Positions 25,697-35,844 of a DNA stretch of 64,000 nt are shown here, one piece after another. The notes under the pieces are model-generated. The model saw nothing but the letters and a program-made list of their open reading frames with translations, did no database searches and was not told the DNA's origin. Numbering within the stretch: the stretch's first letter is position 1; each line of letters starts with the position of its first letter. The stretch is taken from assembly GCF_021729845.1 (NCBI RefSeq), contig NZ_CP063397.1, forward strand, positions 1,006,001 to 1,070,000, in the 5' to 3' direction. A program made the position numbers and the translations under genes. This DNA comes from Rhizobium sp. SL42. Lineage in GTDB: Bacteria; Pseudomonadota; Alphaproteobacteria; Rhizobiales; Rhizobiaceae.

Positions 25697-26740
25697 TCAG
25701 CTGGCCGGGCCAAGCTGAAGCGGAACCTCGGCCACCGTGCCGCCGACATCTTCGAGATAATGCAGCCCCGCCCCGAGCGTAGATGCCATGGATTTGACGA
25801 TCCGGCTGCCGAGGCCTGTGCCCGTCGGGCCTTTGCCGGGATCAATGCCGATGCCGTCATCCTCGACCCGCAGCAGCGCCTCCGTGTCGGACAGGCGCTT
25901 CAGTTTCACGCGAATATCACCTCCACCGCCGAGATTGGGATAAGCGTATTTGAAGGCGTTGGTCACGAGCTCCGTAACGATCATCCCGACCGAAACGGCC
26001 TTGTCGGCGGTCATTGAAATAGGGTCGGCATCAAGCAGAAGCCGGACCGGTCTTTCGGCACTGTGCAAGGAGTTGAACAGCTCGGCCGTCAGCCGGCCGA
26101 GATATCGATCCAGTTCCACCCGGCTGACATCCTCGGAAGTGTAGAGACTGCGATGCATGCCGGCGATCGCCGAGATGCGCGCCTGGGTTTCGGCCAGTTC
26201 GGCCTTGACCTCGTCGCTCTTTGCGCTGGAGATCTGCAGCCTGAGCAGGCTCGCGACGAGGGCCAGCGAGTTTGCCACCCGATGGTTGACCTCGGCGAGC
26301 AGGGCTTCCGCGCGCTCCTTGCCCAGACGGATTTCCTCGTCTGCCCGCTCCTTGGCGGCACGCAACTGGGCGTTCGACACGGATTGTTCTATGGCGCTGG
26401 CAAGCAGCGGCAGGAAATCGTCGCTGACCGATTTGATCACATAGTCGGCAGCGCCCGCCTTGATGGCCTCGATCGCGATCTGGGCCTCGTTGGAGCCGGT
26501 GACATAGACGACCGGCATGTGGAAACCCTGCGCGCGAAGGTCCGCCATCACTTCATGACCGGTGGTCTGGCGCAGGTAGTGATCGAGGACAACCACGTCG
26601 AAATTGCCGCCCTGCAGCAATGAAAGGGCGTCATGCGTGGTTTCCGCATGCGCGACCTCGTGTCCCATGCGGCCAAGGGATCTTTGCACCAGCCGGACGA
26701 TGGCGGCGTCGTCGTCGATATAGAGGACGCGGAAGCTCAT
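25697..26740 (-). CDS. Receiver-domain histidine kinase (HisKA_2/HWE-like)
   Basis: A 347-aa protein with a receiver domain (residues about 1-120, phospho-acceptor aspartate in VVVLDHYLRQTTGHE), a short coiled linker, and a HisKA_2-type kinase with the histidine in LAEVNHRVANSLALVASLLR. The ATPase boxes include LVTNAFKYAYPN and VEDDGIGIDPG. This layout is that of a cytoplasmic kinase controlled by its own receiver. It is the last gene of a three-gene set (CHASE3 kinase, single receiver, this protein), so it is probably a downstream relay component. The start is at 26740, where the receiver begins MSFRVLYIDDD. Confidence 0.9.
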   Translation of the reverse strand: MSFRVLYIDDDAAIVRLVQRSLGRMGHEVAHAETTHDALSLLQGGNFDVVVLDHYLRQTTGHEVMADLRAQGFHMPVVYVTGSNEAQIAIEAIKAGAADYVIKSVSDDFLPLLASAIEQSVSNAQLRAAKERADEEIRLGKERAEALLAEVNHRVANSLALVASLLRLQISSAKSDEVKAELAETQARISAIAGMHRSLYTSEDVSRVELDRYLGRLTAELFNSLHSAERPVRLLLDADPISMTADKAVSVGMIVTELVTNAFKYAYPNLGGGGDIRVKLKRLSDTEALLRVEDDGIGIDPGKGPTGTGLGSRIVKSMASTLGAGLHYLEDVGGTVAEVPLQLGPAS

Positions 26741-26756
26741 CGTCACCAAGCCGGGT

Positions 26757-27194
26757 TCAGGGGATCTGCATAACGGAGAAGAAAAGTCCGAGTTGGCGGA
26801 TAGCATTGGCGAAGTTGTCGTAGTCGACAGGTTTGGTGATATAGACATTGGCCCCAAGGTCGTAGCACCGCTGTATTTCGCGTTCGTCATCCGTCGTGGT
26901 CAGGATGACGACCGGCAACCGTCGCGTATGCGGGTTGGATTTTACTTTTTCCAGGATGTCGGTGCCCGACATGTCAGGCAGGTTCAGATCGAGCAGGATC
27001 AGCAGATAGCGGTCTTGCGAGACTTTTCCGCTGCGGTCTTGTCCGAGGATGAAGTCGAGTGCATCGGTGCCATTGGTAAACGGCACGATCTCGTTGTTGA
27101 CGCCGGCACGGCGCACATTCTTTTCGATCAGACGGGCGTGCCCCTCGTCGTCTTCAACCATCACAATCGTGACTTCTTTGCCCACAGCTTTCAT
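26757..27194 (-). CDS. Single-domain response regulator (Rcp1-like)
   Basis: A 145-aa stand-alone receiver. The acidic pocket is MVEDDEGHARLIEKN, the phospho-aspartate is in LLILLDLNLPDMSG, and the conserved lysine is in NVYITKPVDYDNF; the long alpha4-beta5 is typical of Rcp1-type partners of multi-sensor kinases. It starts two bases after the kinase stop (GGAG upstream) and has no output domain, so it relays phosphate or acts by binding. Confidence 0.92.
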   Translation of the reverse strand: MKAVGKEVTIVMVEDDEGHARLIEKNVRRAGVNNEIVPFTNGTDALDFILGQDRSGKVSQDRYLLILLDLNLPDMSGTDILEKVKSNPHTRRLPVVILTTTDDEREIQRCYDLGANVYITKPVDYDNFANAIRQLGLFFSVMQIP

Positions 27195-27196
27195 CG

Positions 27197-28684
27197 TCAA
27201 CTCCGTACTAAGCGTGACAGATCGGATGGCAGCCGCAGAACAAAAGTCGACCCTTCACCCAAGCGGGAGGAAACACTGATTTCCCCGCCGAGGTTCCGGG
27301 CCAGAGATCGGACATGGGCAAGACCGATGCCTTCACCGGTCTTGTCCTGTTGGCCTGCGCGACGAAAAAGTTCGAAGACGCGTTCCTGATCCTGCTCTGC
27401 GATGCCACGGCCGTTATCCTGCACTTCGATCCGCACCATGTGCCGGCCTTCCGGCGCAGTGCGGACCGCAAGTTCAAGCGGCCTATCCGGATGCTTATAC
27501 TTGATGGCATTGTCGAAAAGGTTACCAAGAATCTGTTCGAGCGAAAGGCGGTCGGTCACCAATGCTGTCGCTTTGGTGTCGAGCGATGTCTGGCCGTCGC
27601 TTTCGCTGATCTGATGGTGAAGGCTGGCCGCGATCGTTTCCAGCAGAGGCTTGAGTTCGACCGGTTCCGGCTTCAGCTGCCTGCGGCCATCGCGTGAGAT
27701 CTTCAGGATCGCATTGATCAGGCCGTCCATCTTCTTCGTCGAGGAGCGAATGAAGCCGATGGCTTCCGGCAGGTCTTCCGATGCCGCAAGCCGCGCCTCC
27801 CGGATCATCTCTTCAGACACGGCGCCCCCGTCGGCCAGCACATAGGCCTGCAGCGATTTGAGTGATGTATCGAGCTCGGCTGTAAAGCCCATGATATTGA
27901 CCAGCGGCGCCCGGAGGTCGTGGGTAACGATATAGGCAAAACGCTGGATTTCCTGGTTCGCCTGCATCAGATCCTCGGTGCGCTCGGCAACGCGGGCCTC
28001 CAGTCCGGCATTCAGGTGCTCGACTTCCTGGCGGGCCTTCAGAAGCTCGCGCACATGCTGGTAGACGATCAGCATCGCGCCGCTCATGACCGCGAGGATG
28101 GCGATGCCGCCACCCACGGTAATCCACTGCAGCTGTTCGGTCGCCTCAACCTGTTCGCTCGCGCCACGGTCGACATTGCTGTCCGACTTCTGCTTGAAAT
28201 CGTCGATGATCGCCCGGATCTGGTCCATCACCTCGCGCCCGACCTCGGTCTGCACCAGACTGACGGCCTCATCGCGCCGACCGTCTTTGACGAGGTCGAT
28301 GGTCCGCGCCATTTCCGAAAGCTTGGCCTGAACCAGTTGCCGCAGTTCCGGCATGCGTACCTGCTTGATCGCGCGTCCACTCACCCGTTGTGACAACAAT
28401 TCGAGATTGCTGCTTATCGAGCTCAGAGCCTTGTGATACGGCGCCAAGAAGCTCTCGTCCTGTGTCAGCAGATAGCCGCGCTGCCCGGTTTCCGCATCTG
28501 TCAGGTTCTGGATCAAATCCGCTGCAGTTCGACGGATATCGCGTTCGACGATGATGTAGTCGAAAGTCGCGCTGGTTTTCTCAACCAGGCCAAACGTGGC
28601 AACGACGATGCCAAGCAGGATGCCGGTTCCGATCAACATGAAGAGAATGGTTGACCGGACGAAGCTGGATTGGGTGGCGGACAT
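27197..28684 (-). CDS. CHASE3-domain sensor histidine kinase
   Basis: A 495-aa membrane sensor kinase. Membrane segment 1 is at residues about 12-34, a periplasmic CHASE3 domain follows (NLTDAETGQRGYLLTQDESF), then membrane segment 2 near 190-210 and a coiled coil. The HisKA histidine is in FAYIVTHDLRAPLVNIMGF and the HATPase boxes are NLFDNAIKYKH, DNGRGIAEQD and GEGIGLAHVR. The ligand is unknown. AGGAG precedes the ATG at 28684. It is first in the cluster and probably phosphorylates the adjacent single receiver. Confidence 0.93.
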   Translation of the reverse strand: MSATQSSFVRSTILFMLIGTGILLGIVVATFGLVEKTSATFDYIIVERDIRRTAADLIQNLTDAETGQRGYLLTQDESFLAPYHKALSSISSNLELLSQRVSGRAIKQVRMPELRQLVQAKLSEMARTIDLVKDGRRDEAVSLVQTEVGREVMDQIRAIIDDFKQKSDSNVDRGASEQVEATEQLQWITVGGGIAILAVMSGAMLIVYQHVRELLKARQEVEHLNAGLEARVAERTEDLMQANQEIQRFAYIVTHDLRAPLVNIMGFTAELDTSLKSLQAYVLADGGAVSEEMIREARLAASEDLPEAIGFIRSSTKKMDGLINAILKISRDGRRQLKPEPVELKPLLETIAASLHHQISESDGQTSLDTKATALVTDRLSLEQILGNLFDNAIKYKHPDRPLELAVRTAPEGRHMVRIEVQDNGRGIAEQDQERVFELFRRAGQQDKTGEGIGLAHVRSLARNLGGEISVSSRLGEGSTFVLRLPSDLSRLVRS

Positions 28685-28786
28685 GAAACTCCTGAGGGAA
28701 CAACTATGCTTAAGTATGGTTGTAACGCGCCGGCACGCCGCATGTTCCATCGACTAAACAAAAAAACGCGATGGATTTATAAATGT

Positions 28787-30361
28787 TCAGGAAAGCTGAA
28801 CTGCGATCGCAACGAGCGACGCAGCAATCACCCACAAGGCAAGGCGTCCATGGCGCGTATGCCTTGCCTCCGATTTGCCGATTGCCTCGGCGGTCTCGGG
28901 ATCAAAGCGCAGGCCCTGCTCGCTCATGCGCATGATGTCGGCATGGAATTTCTCGGTCTTTGCAGCGATTTCGGGTAATGCTTCGGCAAGCCGCATGGCA
29001 GCCTTGGCCCCATCCTTGAGGTCCGTGGCGATGCGCTTGGGTCCGAGATTGTCGCGGATCCACTGCGAGACCACCGGGTCGGCCGCCTTCCACATGTTGA
29101 ACTGCGGATTGAGGATACGCGCAACGCCTTCCACCACCACCATGGTCTTCTGCAGCATGACCAATTCGGGGCGAGTTTCCATGTCGAAGATCTCGGTGAT
29201 CTCGAACAGCAGGGTCAATAGCTTGCCCATCGAAATGGTTTCGGCCGGCTGCCCGTGGATCGGCTCGCCGATGGCCCGGATCGCCTGGGCGAAGCTTGCG
29301 ACATTGTGGTGGGAGGGCACATATCCCGCCTCGAAATGGACTTCCGCGACGCGCAAATAGTCCCTTGTTATGAAGCCGTAGAGAATTTCCGCAAGGAACC
29401 GGCGCTCCTTCTTTCCGAGACGTCCGGCAATGCCCATGTCAACGGCGACGATCATGCCGTTCTCATCGACGAACAGATTGCCGGGATGCATGTCGGCGTG
29501 GAAAAAGCCGTCGCGCAGCGTGTGGCGGAGGAAGGACTGGATCAGGGTATCGGCCAGCAGGTTGAGATCGAGCCCCGATGCCTGCAATGCCGCCACGTCC
29601 GACATCTTGATGCCGTCGATCCACTCCATCGTGACCACGTCGCGACCGGTGCGCTCCCAGTCGACCTTGGGTACCCGAAAGCCGGGGTCCTTGCGCGTAT
29701 TGTCGGCGATCTCCGACAATGCCGCCGCTTCAAGCCGGAGGTCCATCTCGACTTTGGTCGTCTGCTCGAGCGTCCGCGTCACCTCGACGGGGCGAAGCCG
29801 CCGCGTATGCGGCAGGAACCGTTCCTGCAGGCTCGACACGAGATACATCGCCTCGAGGTCGGCCGCGAACCGCTTGCGCACGCCTGGCCGGATCACCTTG
29901 ACGGCAACCTTGCGCGGGCCGTCCGGGGTCATGACTTCAGCCGGATGCACCTGTGCGATCGAGGCGGCAGCGATCGGCGCGTCGAAGCGAAGATAGAGAT
30001 CGTCGATCGTACGACCGAGGGAATCCCTGATGGTTGATTTCGCGTCCTCGGTCGGGAAGAAATCCATCCTGTCCTGAAGGCCGGCAAGATCGTCAGCAAA
30101 GTCGGCGCCCACCACGTCCGGTCGAGTCGCCAGGAACTGTCCGATCTTCACATAGGATGGGCCAAGTCGTGCGACCGCCTGGGCGAGCCGGTCGGAACGC
30201 TCCGCCTGCTTGGCGCGACGTCGTGCAAGCGGCCCGACAAGTGCCTTGCCGAAACCAACGAGGGGAGGGAGGCCATCAGACGGAAGGGCAGCAACGACGC
30301 CTTCGCGCACAAGCACCCAGCCAACCCGCGCAAGGCGGAAATATGCGCCGATCGTGCTCAT
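28787..30361 (-). CDS. ubiB: Ubiquinone biosynthesis protein UbiB
   Basis: A 524-aa atypical kinase (ABC1/ADCK family) needed for ubiquinone synthesis, acting at the inner membrane. Family motifs are ARLGPSYVKIGQFLATRPD (KxGQ-type), AASIAQVHPAE, VAVKVIRPGVRKRF, and the catalytic-loop segment FFHADMHPGNLFVDENG with VAVDMGIAGRLG. The C-terminus ends in a hydrophobic anchor (LALWVIAASLVAIAVQ). It follows ubiE with five bases between, so they are one operon. Confidence 0.95.
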   Translation of the reverse strand: MSTIGAYFRLARVGWVLVREGVVAALPSDGLPPLVGFGKALVGPLARRRAKQAERSDRLAQAVARLGPSYVKIGQFLATRPDVVGADFADDLAGLQDRMDFFPTEDAKSTIRDSLGRTIDDLYLRFDAPIAAASIAQVHPAEVMTPDGPRKVAVKVIRPGVRKRFAADLEAMYLVSSLQERFLPHTRRLRPVEVTRTLEQTTKVEMDLRLEAAALSEIADNTRKDPGFRVPKVDWERTGRDVVTMEWIDGIKMSDVAALQASGLDLNLLADTLIQSFLRHTLRDGFFHADMHPGNLFVDENGMIVAVDMGIAGRLGKKERRFLAEILYGFITRDYLRVAEVHFEAGYVPSHHNVASFAQAIRAIGEPIHGQPAETISMGKLLTLLFEITEIFDMETRPELVMLQKTMVVVEGVARILNPQFNMWKAADPVVSQWIRDNLGPKRIATDLKDGAKAAMRLAEALPEIAAKTEKFHADIMRMSEQGLRFDPETAEAIGKSEARHTRHGRLALWVIAASLVAIAVQLS

Positions 30362-30366
30362 GAATG

Positions 30367-31143
30367 TCAGATTTTCCAGCCGGAATGCAGCGCGGCAATG
30401 CCGCCGGTATAGTTGGTGAACTTGACGTTCGAGAAGCCGGCCGCGCTGACCATCTTGGCGAAATCGCCCTGGTTGGGGAACTTCCGGATGGATTCGACGA
30501 GATATTGATAGGGTTCGGCGTCGCCGGTGATCATCTTGCCGAATTTCGGGATCGCGTTGAACGACCAGGCATCATAGACGCGGTCGAGCAGTGGCAGGTC
30601 GACCTCGGAGAACTCCAGCACCAAGAGCCGCCCGCCGCGTTTCAAGACGCGAAAGGCTTCCGACAGCGCCACATCGATGCGCGGCACGTTGCGGATGCCA
30701 AACGCGATCGTATAGGCATCGAACGTGTTGTCGTCGAAAGGCAGGCTTTCGGCATTGGCCTCGACGAAGGTTAGATTGTCGGACAGGCCTTTTTTCTGCG
30801 CCCGTTCCGCACCGACGCCCAGCATCGAGCCGTTGATGTCGAGCACGGTGGCATGCGCCATCCGGTTGGAAGCCTCGACGATCCGGAATGCGATATCGCC
30901 CGTGCCGCCGGCAACATCGAGCACTTTGTAGTCGGCGCTCTTGCGCGGGTTCAACGCCGCGATCATCGCGTCTTTCCAGACCCGGTGCAGCCCGGCCGAC
31001 ATGACGTCGTTCATGATGTCGTAGCGCTTGGCGACCTTGTGGAAGACCTCGTTGACCAGGCCCTGCTTTTCCTGCTCGTCGACCTGGCGGAAACCATAGG
31101 AGGTTTCCATGCCGCCATCGGCGGAAATGCGGCTTGCAGTCAT
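30367..31143 (-). CDS. ubiE: Ubiquinone/menaquinone C-methyltransferase
   Basis: UbiE is the SAM-dependent C-methyltransferase of ubiquinone (DDMQ) synthesis. The 258-aa protein has the SAM loop [15 protein letters not shown], the UbiE signature [18 protein letters not shown] at the N-terminus and [16 protein letters not shown] in the middle. The ATG at 31143 follows GGAG. It is first in the ubiE-ubiB operon and divergent from mutM. Confidence 0.96.
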   Translation of the reverse strand: MTASRISADGGMETSYGFRQVDEQEKQGLVNEVFHKVAKRYDIMNDVMSAGLHRVWKDAMIAALNPRKSADYKVLDVAGGTGDIAFRIVEASNRMAHATVLDINGSMLGVGAERAQKKGLSDNLTFVEANAESLPFDDNTFDAYTIAFGIRNVPRIDVALSEAFRVLKRGGRLLVLEFSEVDLPLLDRVYDAWSFNAIPKFGKMITGDAEPYQYLVESIRKFPNQGDFAKMVSAAGFSNVKFTNYTGGIAALHSGWKI

Positions 31144-31277
31144 CGGTTCACTCCACTTGGCGACAGGTCGCTGGACCATAGCGAAAACGGCTGCCGAGCG
31201 CTATCTGCGCTATGTCAGCCCCATAGGCTGGTCTATAGACCTTAAAGAATGCGGTTCAAACAGAAAGATGGGCGCTA

Positions 31278-32168
31278 ATGCCGGAATTGCCAGAGGTAGA
31301 AACCGTTAGGCGGGGCCTCAGTCCCACCATGGAAGGCGCGCTTTTGCAGCGCCTGGAGCTCAGAAGGCCCGATCTGCGCTTTCCCTTGCCGCGTGATTTC
31401 GCCGCAAGGGTCGAGGGCCGGCGCATTACCGCCTTGTCGCGCCGGGCAAAATATCTGCTGATCGACATGGAGGATGGCGCAACCGTGATCGCCCATCTCG
31501 GGATGTCCGGCTCGTTCCGCATCGAGGCGGGCGCAGTCGAAGGCGCGCCGGGCGTCTTTCACCATGAGAGAAGCAAGGATGAAAAGCATGACCATGTCAT
31601 CTTTCACCTGCAACGACAGGAAGGCCCGGTGCGCGTCATCTACAATGATCCGCGCCGTTTCGGCTTCATGGACATGGCAACACGCGCACAACTCGATGTT
31701 TACCCCGCCTTTCGTGACCTGGGGCCTGAGCCGGTCGGCAATCTCCTGTCGGCCGACTATCTTGCCGGCCGATTCAATGGTCGCAGCCAGCCACTGAAGA
31801 GTGCCCTGCTCGATCAGAAGGTAATAGCAGGTCTCGGCAATATCTATGTCTGCGAAGCCCTGTGGCGGTCGCATCTCTCGCCCACGCGAAAGGTATCGAC
31901 ACTGGTCACCACGGCTGGCAAGCCGAAACCCGAATTGCAGCTGCTGGCCGACAGCATTCGCGAGGTGATCGCCGATGCCATCCTGGCCGGTGGTTCGTCA
32001 TTGCGCGACCATATCCAGACGGATGGCACGCTCGGTTATTTCCAGCACAGCTTCCGTGCCTATGATCGCGAAGGCCACGCCTGCCTGACGGAAGGCTGCG
32101 GCGGTACCGTCGAAAGGATAGTTCAATCCGGCCGCTCGACATTCTATTGTCAGCGCTGCCAGAAGTAA
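31278..32168 (+). CDS. mutM: Formamidopyrimidine-DNA glycosylase
   Basis: MutM (Fpg) removes 8-oxoguanine and formamidopyrimidines from DNA and has AP-lyase activity. The N-terminal [13 protein letters not shown] contains the catalytic proline and glutamates. The lysine lies in the YLLIDMEDG neighbourhood, the H2TH segment is [21 protein letters not shown], and the C-terminal zinc finger is [13 protein letters not shown] with FYCQRCQK. The length of 296 aa is normal. It is followed after 30 bp by the enoyl-CoA hydratase gene. Confidence 0.97.
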   Translation: MPELPEVETVRRGLSPTMEGALLQRLELRRPDLRFPLPRDFAARVEGRRITALSRRAKYLLIDMEDGATVIAHLGMSGSFRIEAGAVEGAPGVFHHERSKDEKHDHVIFHLQRQEGPVRVIYNDPRRFGFMDMATRAQLDVYPAFRDLGPEPVGNLLSADYLAGRFNGRSQPLKSALLDQKVIAGLGNIYVCEALWRSHLSPTRKVSTLVTTAGKPKPELQLLADSIREVIADAILAGGSSLRDHIQTDGTLGYFQHSFRAYDREGHACLTEGCGGTVERIVQSGRSTFYCQRCQK

Positions 32169-32198
32169 GGCCACCAAACAACATCAAGGGAGTGAGCG

Positions 32199-32972
32199 AT
32201 GTCCTTCGAGACCATATTGATCGAGCGGCGTGATCGCGTGGCGATCGTCACATTGAACCGGCCGCAGGCGCTGAATGCACTCAACTCCACTGTCGCGCGG
32301 GAATTGTGTCAGGTTTTCGAGCAATTGCAGGCCGATGCAGAGATTGGCGCCGTTGTCCTGACCGGCTCGGAAAAGGCGTTTGCCGCCGGCGCCGATATCA
32401 AGGAGATGCAGTCTCTCTCTTTCGTCGACGCCTATACGGGTGATTTCATCGGTACCTGGGACGATATTGCCGGTTTCCGCAAGCCGTTGATCGCGGCCGT
32501 GTCGGGCTTTGCTCTGGGCGGCGGTTGCGAGCTTGCCATGATGTGCGATTTCATCATCGCCTCGAAGACGGCGAAGTTCGGCCAGCCCGAGATCACGCTC
32601 GGCATCATACCGGGCATGGGAGGCTCCCAGCGCCTGACCCGTGCCGTCGGCAAGGCCAAGGCGATGGACCTTTGCCTGACCGGTCGCATGATGGATGCCA
32701 CGGAAGCGGAGAGCGCCGGCCTCGTTGCCCGGATCGTCGAGCCTGAGCGGCTCCTGGACGAGGCGATCGAGGCTGCGGCCAGGATCGCGTCCTTTTCGCT
32801 GCCGGCGGTCATGATGGCCAAGGAGGCGGTCAATCGGGCTTTCGAGCAGCCGCTTGGCGAGGGTTTGCGCTTTGAGCGACGCCTGTTTCATTCGCTCTTC
32901 GCCACCGAAGACCAGAAGGAAGGCATGGCAGCATTTGTCGAGAAGCGCAAACCGGGCTTCCGGAATCGCTAA
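32199..32972 (+). CDS. Enoyl-CoA hydratase
   Basis: A 257-aa crotonase-fold protein that should hydrate trans-2-enoyl-CoA in beta-oxidation. The oxyanion-hole segments are [11 protein letters not shown] and [13 protein letters not shown], and both catalytic glutamates are present (CELAM, and [19 protein letters not shown]). Its sequence is close to the short-chain enoyl-CoA hydratase type of rhizobia. It lies between mutM and rpsT, a conserved rhizobial order. Confidence 0.93.
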   Translation: MSFETILIERRDRVAIVTLNRPQALNALNSTVARELCQVFEQLQADAEIGAVVLTGSEKAFAAGADIKEMQSLSFVDAYTGDFIGTWDDIAGFRKPLIAAVSGFALGGGCELAMMCDFIIASKTAKFGQPEITLGIIPGMGGSQRLTRAVGKAKAMDLCLTGRMMDATEAESAGLVARIVEPERLLDEAIEAAARIASFSLPAVMMAKEAVNRAFEQPLGEGLRFERRLFHSLFATEDQKEGMAAFVEKRKPGFRNR

Positions 32973-33162
32973 CAAGATGAAGGGCAGGCGCGATTCATTC
33001 AGAATCCGCGTTGACGCAATCGCGCTTTCCCGCTATATGCCCGCCCACGGTTGGGAAAGCCGCTGGGCTTTTCCGAAATAGCTCCCCATTTGCTGAATTG
33101 GCAGGTCGCAATGACCCGACGCGGCGAGGGTGGGGTTTGGTTTGAATTCGAAGAGAGGCATC

Positions 33163-33429
33163 ATGGCCAATACAACTTCGGCGAAGAAGGCGACCCGCAA
33201 GATCGCTCGCCAAACTGCAGTCAACAAGGCTCGCCGTTCGCGGGTCCGTGGTTTCATCCGCAAGGTCGAAGAAGCGATCGCATCGGGCGACGCAACTCTG
33301 GCCAAGGATGCCCTTCAGGCGGCTCAGCCGGAACTGCAGCGCGCAGCCACCAAGGGCGTTGTTCACGCCAACACCGCATCGCGCAAGATCTCGCGTCTTG
33401 CCTCGCGTGTTAAGGCCCTGTCGGCCTAA
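33163..33429 (+). CDS. rpsT: 30S ribosomal protein S20
   Basis: An 88-aa highly basic protein binding 16S rRNA in the small subunit. The sequence starts [18 protein letters not shown] and ends [15 protein letters not shown], as in S20 of rhizobia. AGAGAGG precedes the ATG at 33163. A strong intrinsic terminator lies 30 bp after the stop. Confidence 0.97.
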   Translation: MANTTSAKKATRKIARQTAVNKARRSRVRGFIRKVEEAIASGDATLAKDALQAAQPELQRAATKGVVHANTASRKISRLASRVKALSA

Positions 33430-33459
33430 GTTCAGACATATTTTAGACGAATTTCGAAG

Positions 33460-33485
33460 AGCCTGGCATTGCGCCGGGCTTTTTG
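33460..33485 (+). terminator. Intrinsic terminator of rpsT
   Basis: AGCCTGGC (33460-33467) pairs with GCCGGGCT (33473-33480), with one G-U pair, and TTTTT follows. Confidence 0.88.
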
Positions 33486-34239
33486 TGTTTGCGCTTTTTC
33501 TAAATGACGCCTATTGATTTAGAGGTTGCTACTTGACGGAAGTGTATCAGTCGAGTGACAGAAATAGATCAATAATTTCAGCCACTTGCTGGAGGTGCTC
33601 GGCCGGCCCGGCACTTTACCCAGGGGTAGGTTGGGCCCAATCTGAGTCAAGCGAATTTTTATTTTTGGGCTCATCAAACGCTCAAACACAGGGCCGTTTT
33701 CGAATCCCCTTGATTCAAAAGCGATTCTTTTGCGGATGAATGTGACGCAAAAACGATGGACGCAGAGTCAATGGCCGGCGTTCATTTTTGCGGAAAATTC
33801 ACGGTTGATATTGCCATTTGATCCTGCCTTAATGAGGTCAAGCAAGGGGCTTGGGACGAGCCCGGAAGGGCAATCGGAACAGCAAAAGCTGCGACGATTT
33901 ACCAGCCCTTGCTGGAGCGGGATGGACCTATTCCGTTATCCCATAAACTGATCGGTATTGCATCGGAAACGGCATCGTTTCCGCGCCCTACCGTTTTGCG
34001 TCTTGAGTGGCTTCAGGACGAGCGAATGCTGGCTGGCTTTTCATGTCGAGGATGAAAGGCACGCCGGGAAATTGGGAACGCTGTTTGAGGGGGCGGCGTT
34101 TTGTCGGAGCATGGCTTCTGGCCTGGGTTCCGGCGCTACACGGGGATTGTCGGGACGGTTGCGTCTCGGCGCGAGATAAAGCGGCTGCCGGACGATGATA
34201 AGACGCCCGGTACCTGAAATGATTTTGGAAGGCGGCAAA
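33486..34239. promoter_or_regulatory. dnaA: Long rpsT-dnaA intergenic region (754 bp)
   Basis: I see no gene here; the open frames are short and lack ribosome binding sites. It should hold the dnaA promoter and leader. A hairpin CAAAA/TTTTG lies near 33716-33732. I did not find a clear DnaA box or a duplicated DnaA-type array, so this does not look like oriC. Confidence 0.55.
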
Positions 34240-35799
34240 ATGCATATTAATTCAATGACGGCCGGTGCGTTGGTAAATGGGGACCATGCACATTCGGCAC
34301 TCAGCGCCGCGTGCTCCGATGGTGCGGGAGACAATGCCGAAATGAAGCACAATGCTCTTTTCGAGCGTTTCAGCCTCCGTCTCAAGGCTCAGGTTGGACC
34401 TGATGTCTATGCGAGCTGGTTTGGGCGCCTCAAACTCCATTCGGCATCGAAAAGCGTCGTGCGGTTGACCGTGCCGACTACTTTCCTGAAGTCCTGGATC
34501 AACAACCGCTATCTCGATCTGATCAGCTCGATTTTCCAGGCTGAAGATCCGAACATTCTCAAGGTGGAAATCATGGTGCGCAGCGCAAGCCGCGCCACCC
34601 GTGGCCCGATCGTCGATGAGCGCGAGGTCCCCGCCGATACCGCCCAGCCGGCCACCGGCCGCAAGTCCGGCCCGCAGTCGGTCGGCCAGATCGCCGCGTC
34701 TCAGGCTCCGGCTTCCAATTCCGCGCGCTCCAGCACCGCAACGCCGCTGTTCGGCTCGCCGCTCGACTCGCGCTATACCTTTGACGGCTTTGTCGAAGGT
34801 GCATCGAACCGCGTGGCCCTTGCCGCGGCCAAGACGATTGCCGAAGCGGGTGCGGGCGCCGTGCGTTTCAATCCGCTCTTCATCCATTCCTCCGTTGGCC
34901 TCGGCAAGACCCATCTGCTGCAGGCGATTGCCAATGCCGCCGTGCATAGCCCGCGTGCGCCGCGCGTTGTCTACCTGACGGCCGAATACTTCATGTGGCG
35001 CTTCGCCACCGCGATCCGTGACAACGACGCGCTGACGCTGAAGGACTCGCTGCGCAACATCGATCTCCTGATCATCGACGACATGCAGTTCCTGCAGGGA
35101 AAGATGATCCAGCACGAATTCTGCCATCTGCTCAACATGCTGCTCGACAGCGCCAAGCAGGTCGTCGTGGCAGCTGACCGTGCTCCGTGGGAACTGGAAT
35201 CGCTGGACCCGCGGGTGCGTTCGCGTCTTCAGGGCGGCGTCGCCATCGAGATGGAAGCGCCCGACTACGACATGCGCCTGGATATGCTGAAAAGCCGCCT
35301 GGATGCAGCCCGCAAGGATGATGGCGCGCTGGAAATTCCCGCAGACCTCCTTGAGCATGTTGCACGCAACATCACCAGCAGCGGCCGCGATCTGGAAGGC
35401 GCCTTCAACCAGCTGGTGTTCCGTCGCTCCTTCGAGCCAAACCTGTCGATCGAGCGTGTCGATGAACTACTGGCCCACCTCGTTGGCGCTGGCGAACAGA
35501 AGCGCGTCCGTATCGAAGACATCCAGCGCATTGTCGCGCGTCATTACAATGTCTCGCGCCAGGAACTGGTGTCGAACCGCCGGACCCGCGTCATCGTCAA
35601 GCCGCGTCAGATTGCCATGTATCTGTCCAAGACCCTGACGCCGCGGTCCTTCCCGGAAATCGGCCGCCGCTTCGGTGGACGCGATCATACGACCGTATTG
35701 CATGCCGTGCGCAAGATCGAGGATCTGGTCAGCGAAGACACCAAGCTGAGCCACGAGATCGAGCTGCTGAAGCGGCTCATCAATGAGAATAATGCATGA
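34240..35799 (+). CDS. dnaA: Chromosomal replication initiator DnaA
   Basis: DnaA opens the chromosome origin. The 519-aa protein has domain I ([22 protein letters not shown]), a flexible domain II (residues about 110-170), an AAA+ domain III with Walker [15 protein letters not shown] and Walker [15 protein letters not shown], and domain IV with the DnaA-box-binding HTH ([23 protein letters not shown]). The ATG at 34240 is preceded by GGAAGGCGG; further upstream in-frame starts do not match the family. Location after rpsT is the normal rhizobial arrangement. Confidence 0.98.
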   Translation: MHINSMTAGALVNGDHAHSALSAACSDGAGDNAEMKHNALFERFSLRLKAQVGPDVYASWFGRLKLHSASKSVVRLTVPTTFLKSWINNRYLDLISSIFQAEDPNILKVEIMVRSASRATRGPIVDEREVPADTAQPATGRKSGPQSVGQIAASQAPASNSARSSTATPLFGSPLDSRYTFDGFVEGASNRVALAAAKTIAEAGAGAVRFNPLFIHSSVGLGKTHLLQAIANAAVHSPRAPRVVYLTAEYFMWRFATAIRDNDALTLKDSLRNIDLLIIDDMQFLQGKMIQHEFCHLLNMLLDSAKQVVVAADRAPWELESLDPRVRSRLQGGVAIEMEAPDYDMRLDMLKSRLDAARKDDGALEIPADLLEHVARNITSSGRDLEGAFNQLVFRRSFEPNLSIERVDELLAHLVGAGEQKRVRIEDIQRIVARHYNVSRQELVSNRRTRVIVKPRQIAMYLSKTLTPRSFPEIGRRFGGRDHTTVLHAVRKIEDLVSEDTKLSHEIELLKRLINENNA

Positions 35800-35806
35800 G
35801 GAACCA

Positions 35807-35835
35807 AGGCCGGCGCAAATGCCGGCCTCTTTTTT
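35807..35835 (+). terminator. Intrinsic terminator of dnaA
   Basis: AGGCCGGC (35807-35814) pairs with GCCGGCCT (35821-35828), followed by CTTTTTT. It is eight bases after the dnaA stop, and the convergent methyltransferase gene ends ten bases further on. Confidence 0.92.
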
Positions 35836-35844
35836 GGACGATCG

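Noticed and set aside
33936..33944. TTATCCCAT as a DnaA box before dnaA
   Set aside because: Last three bases do not fit TTATCCACA and it is isolated.
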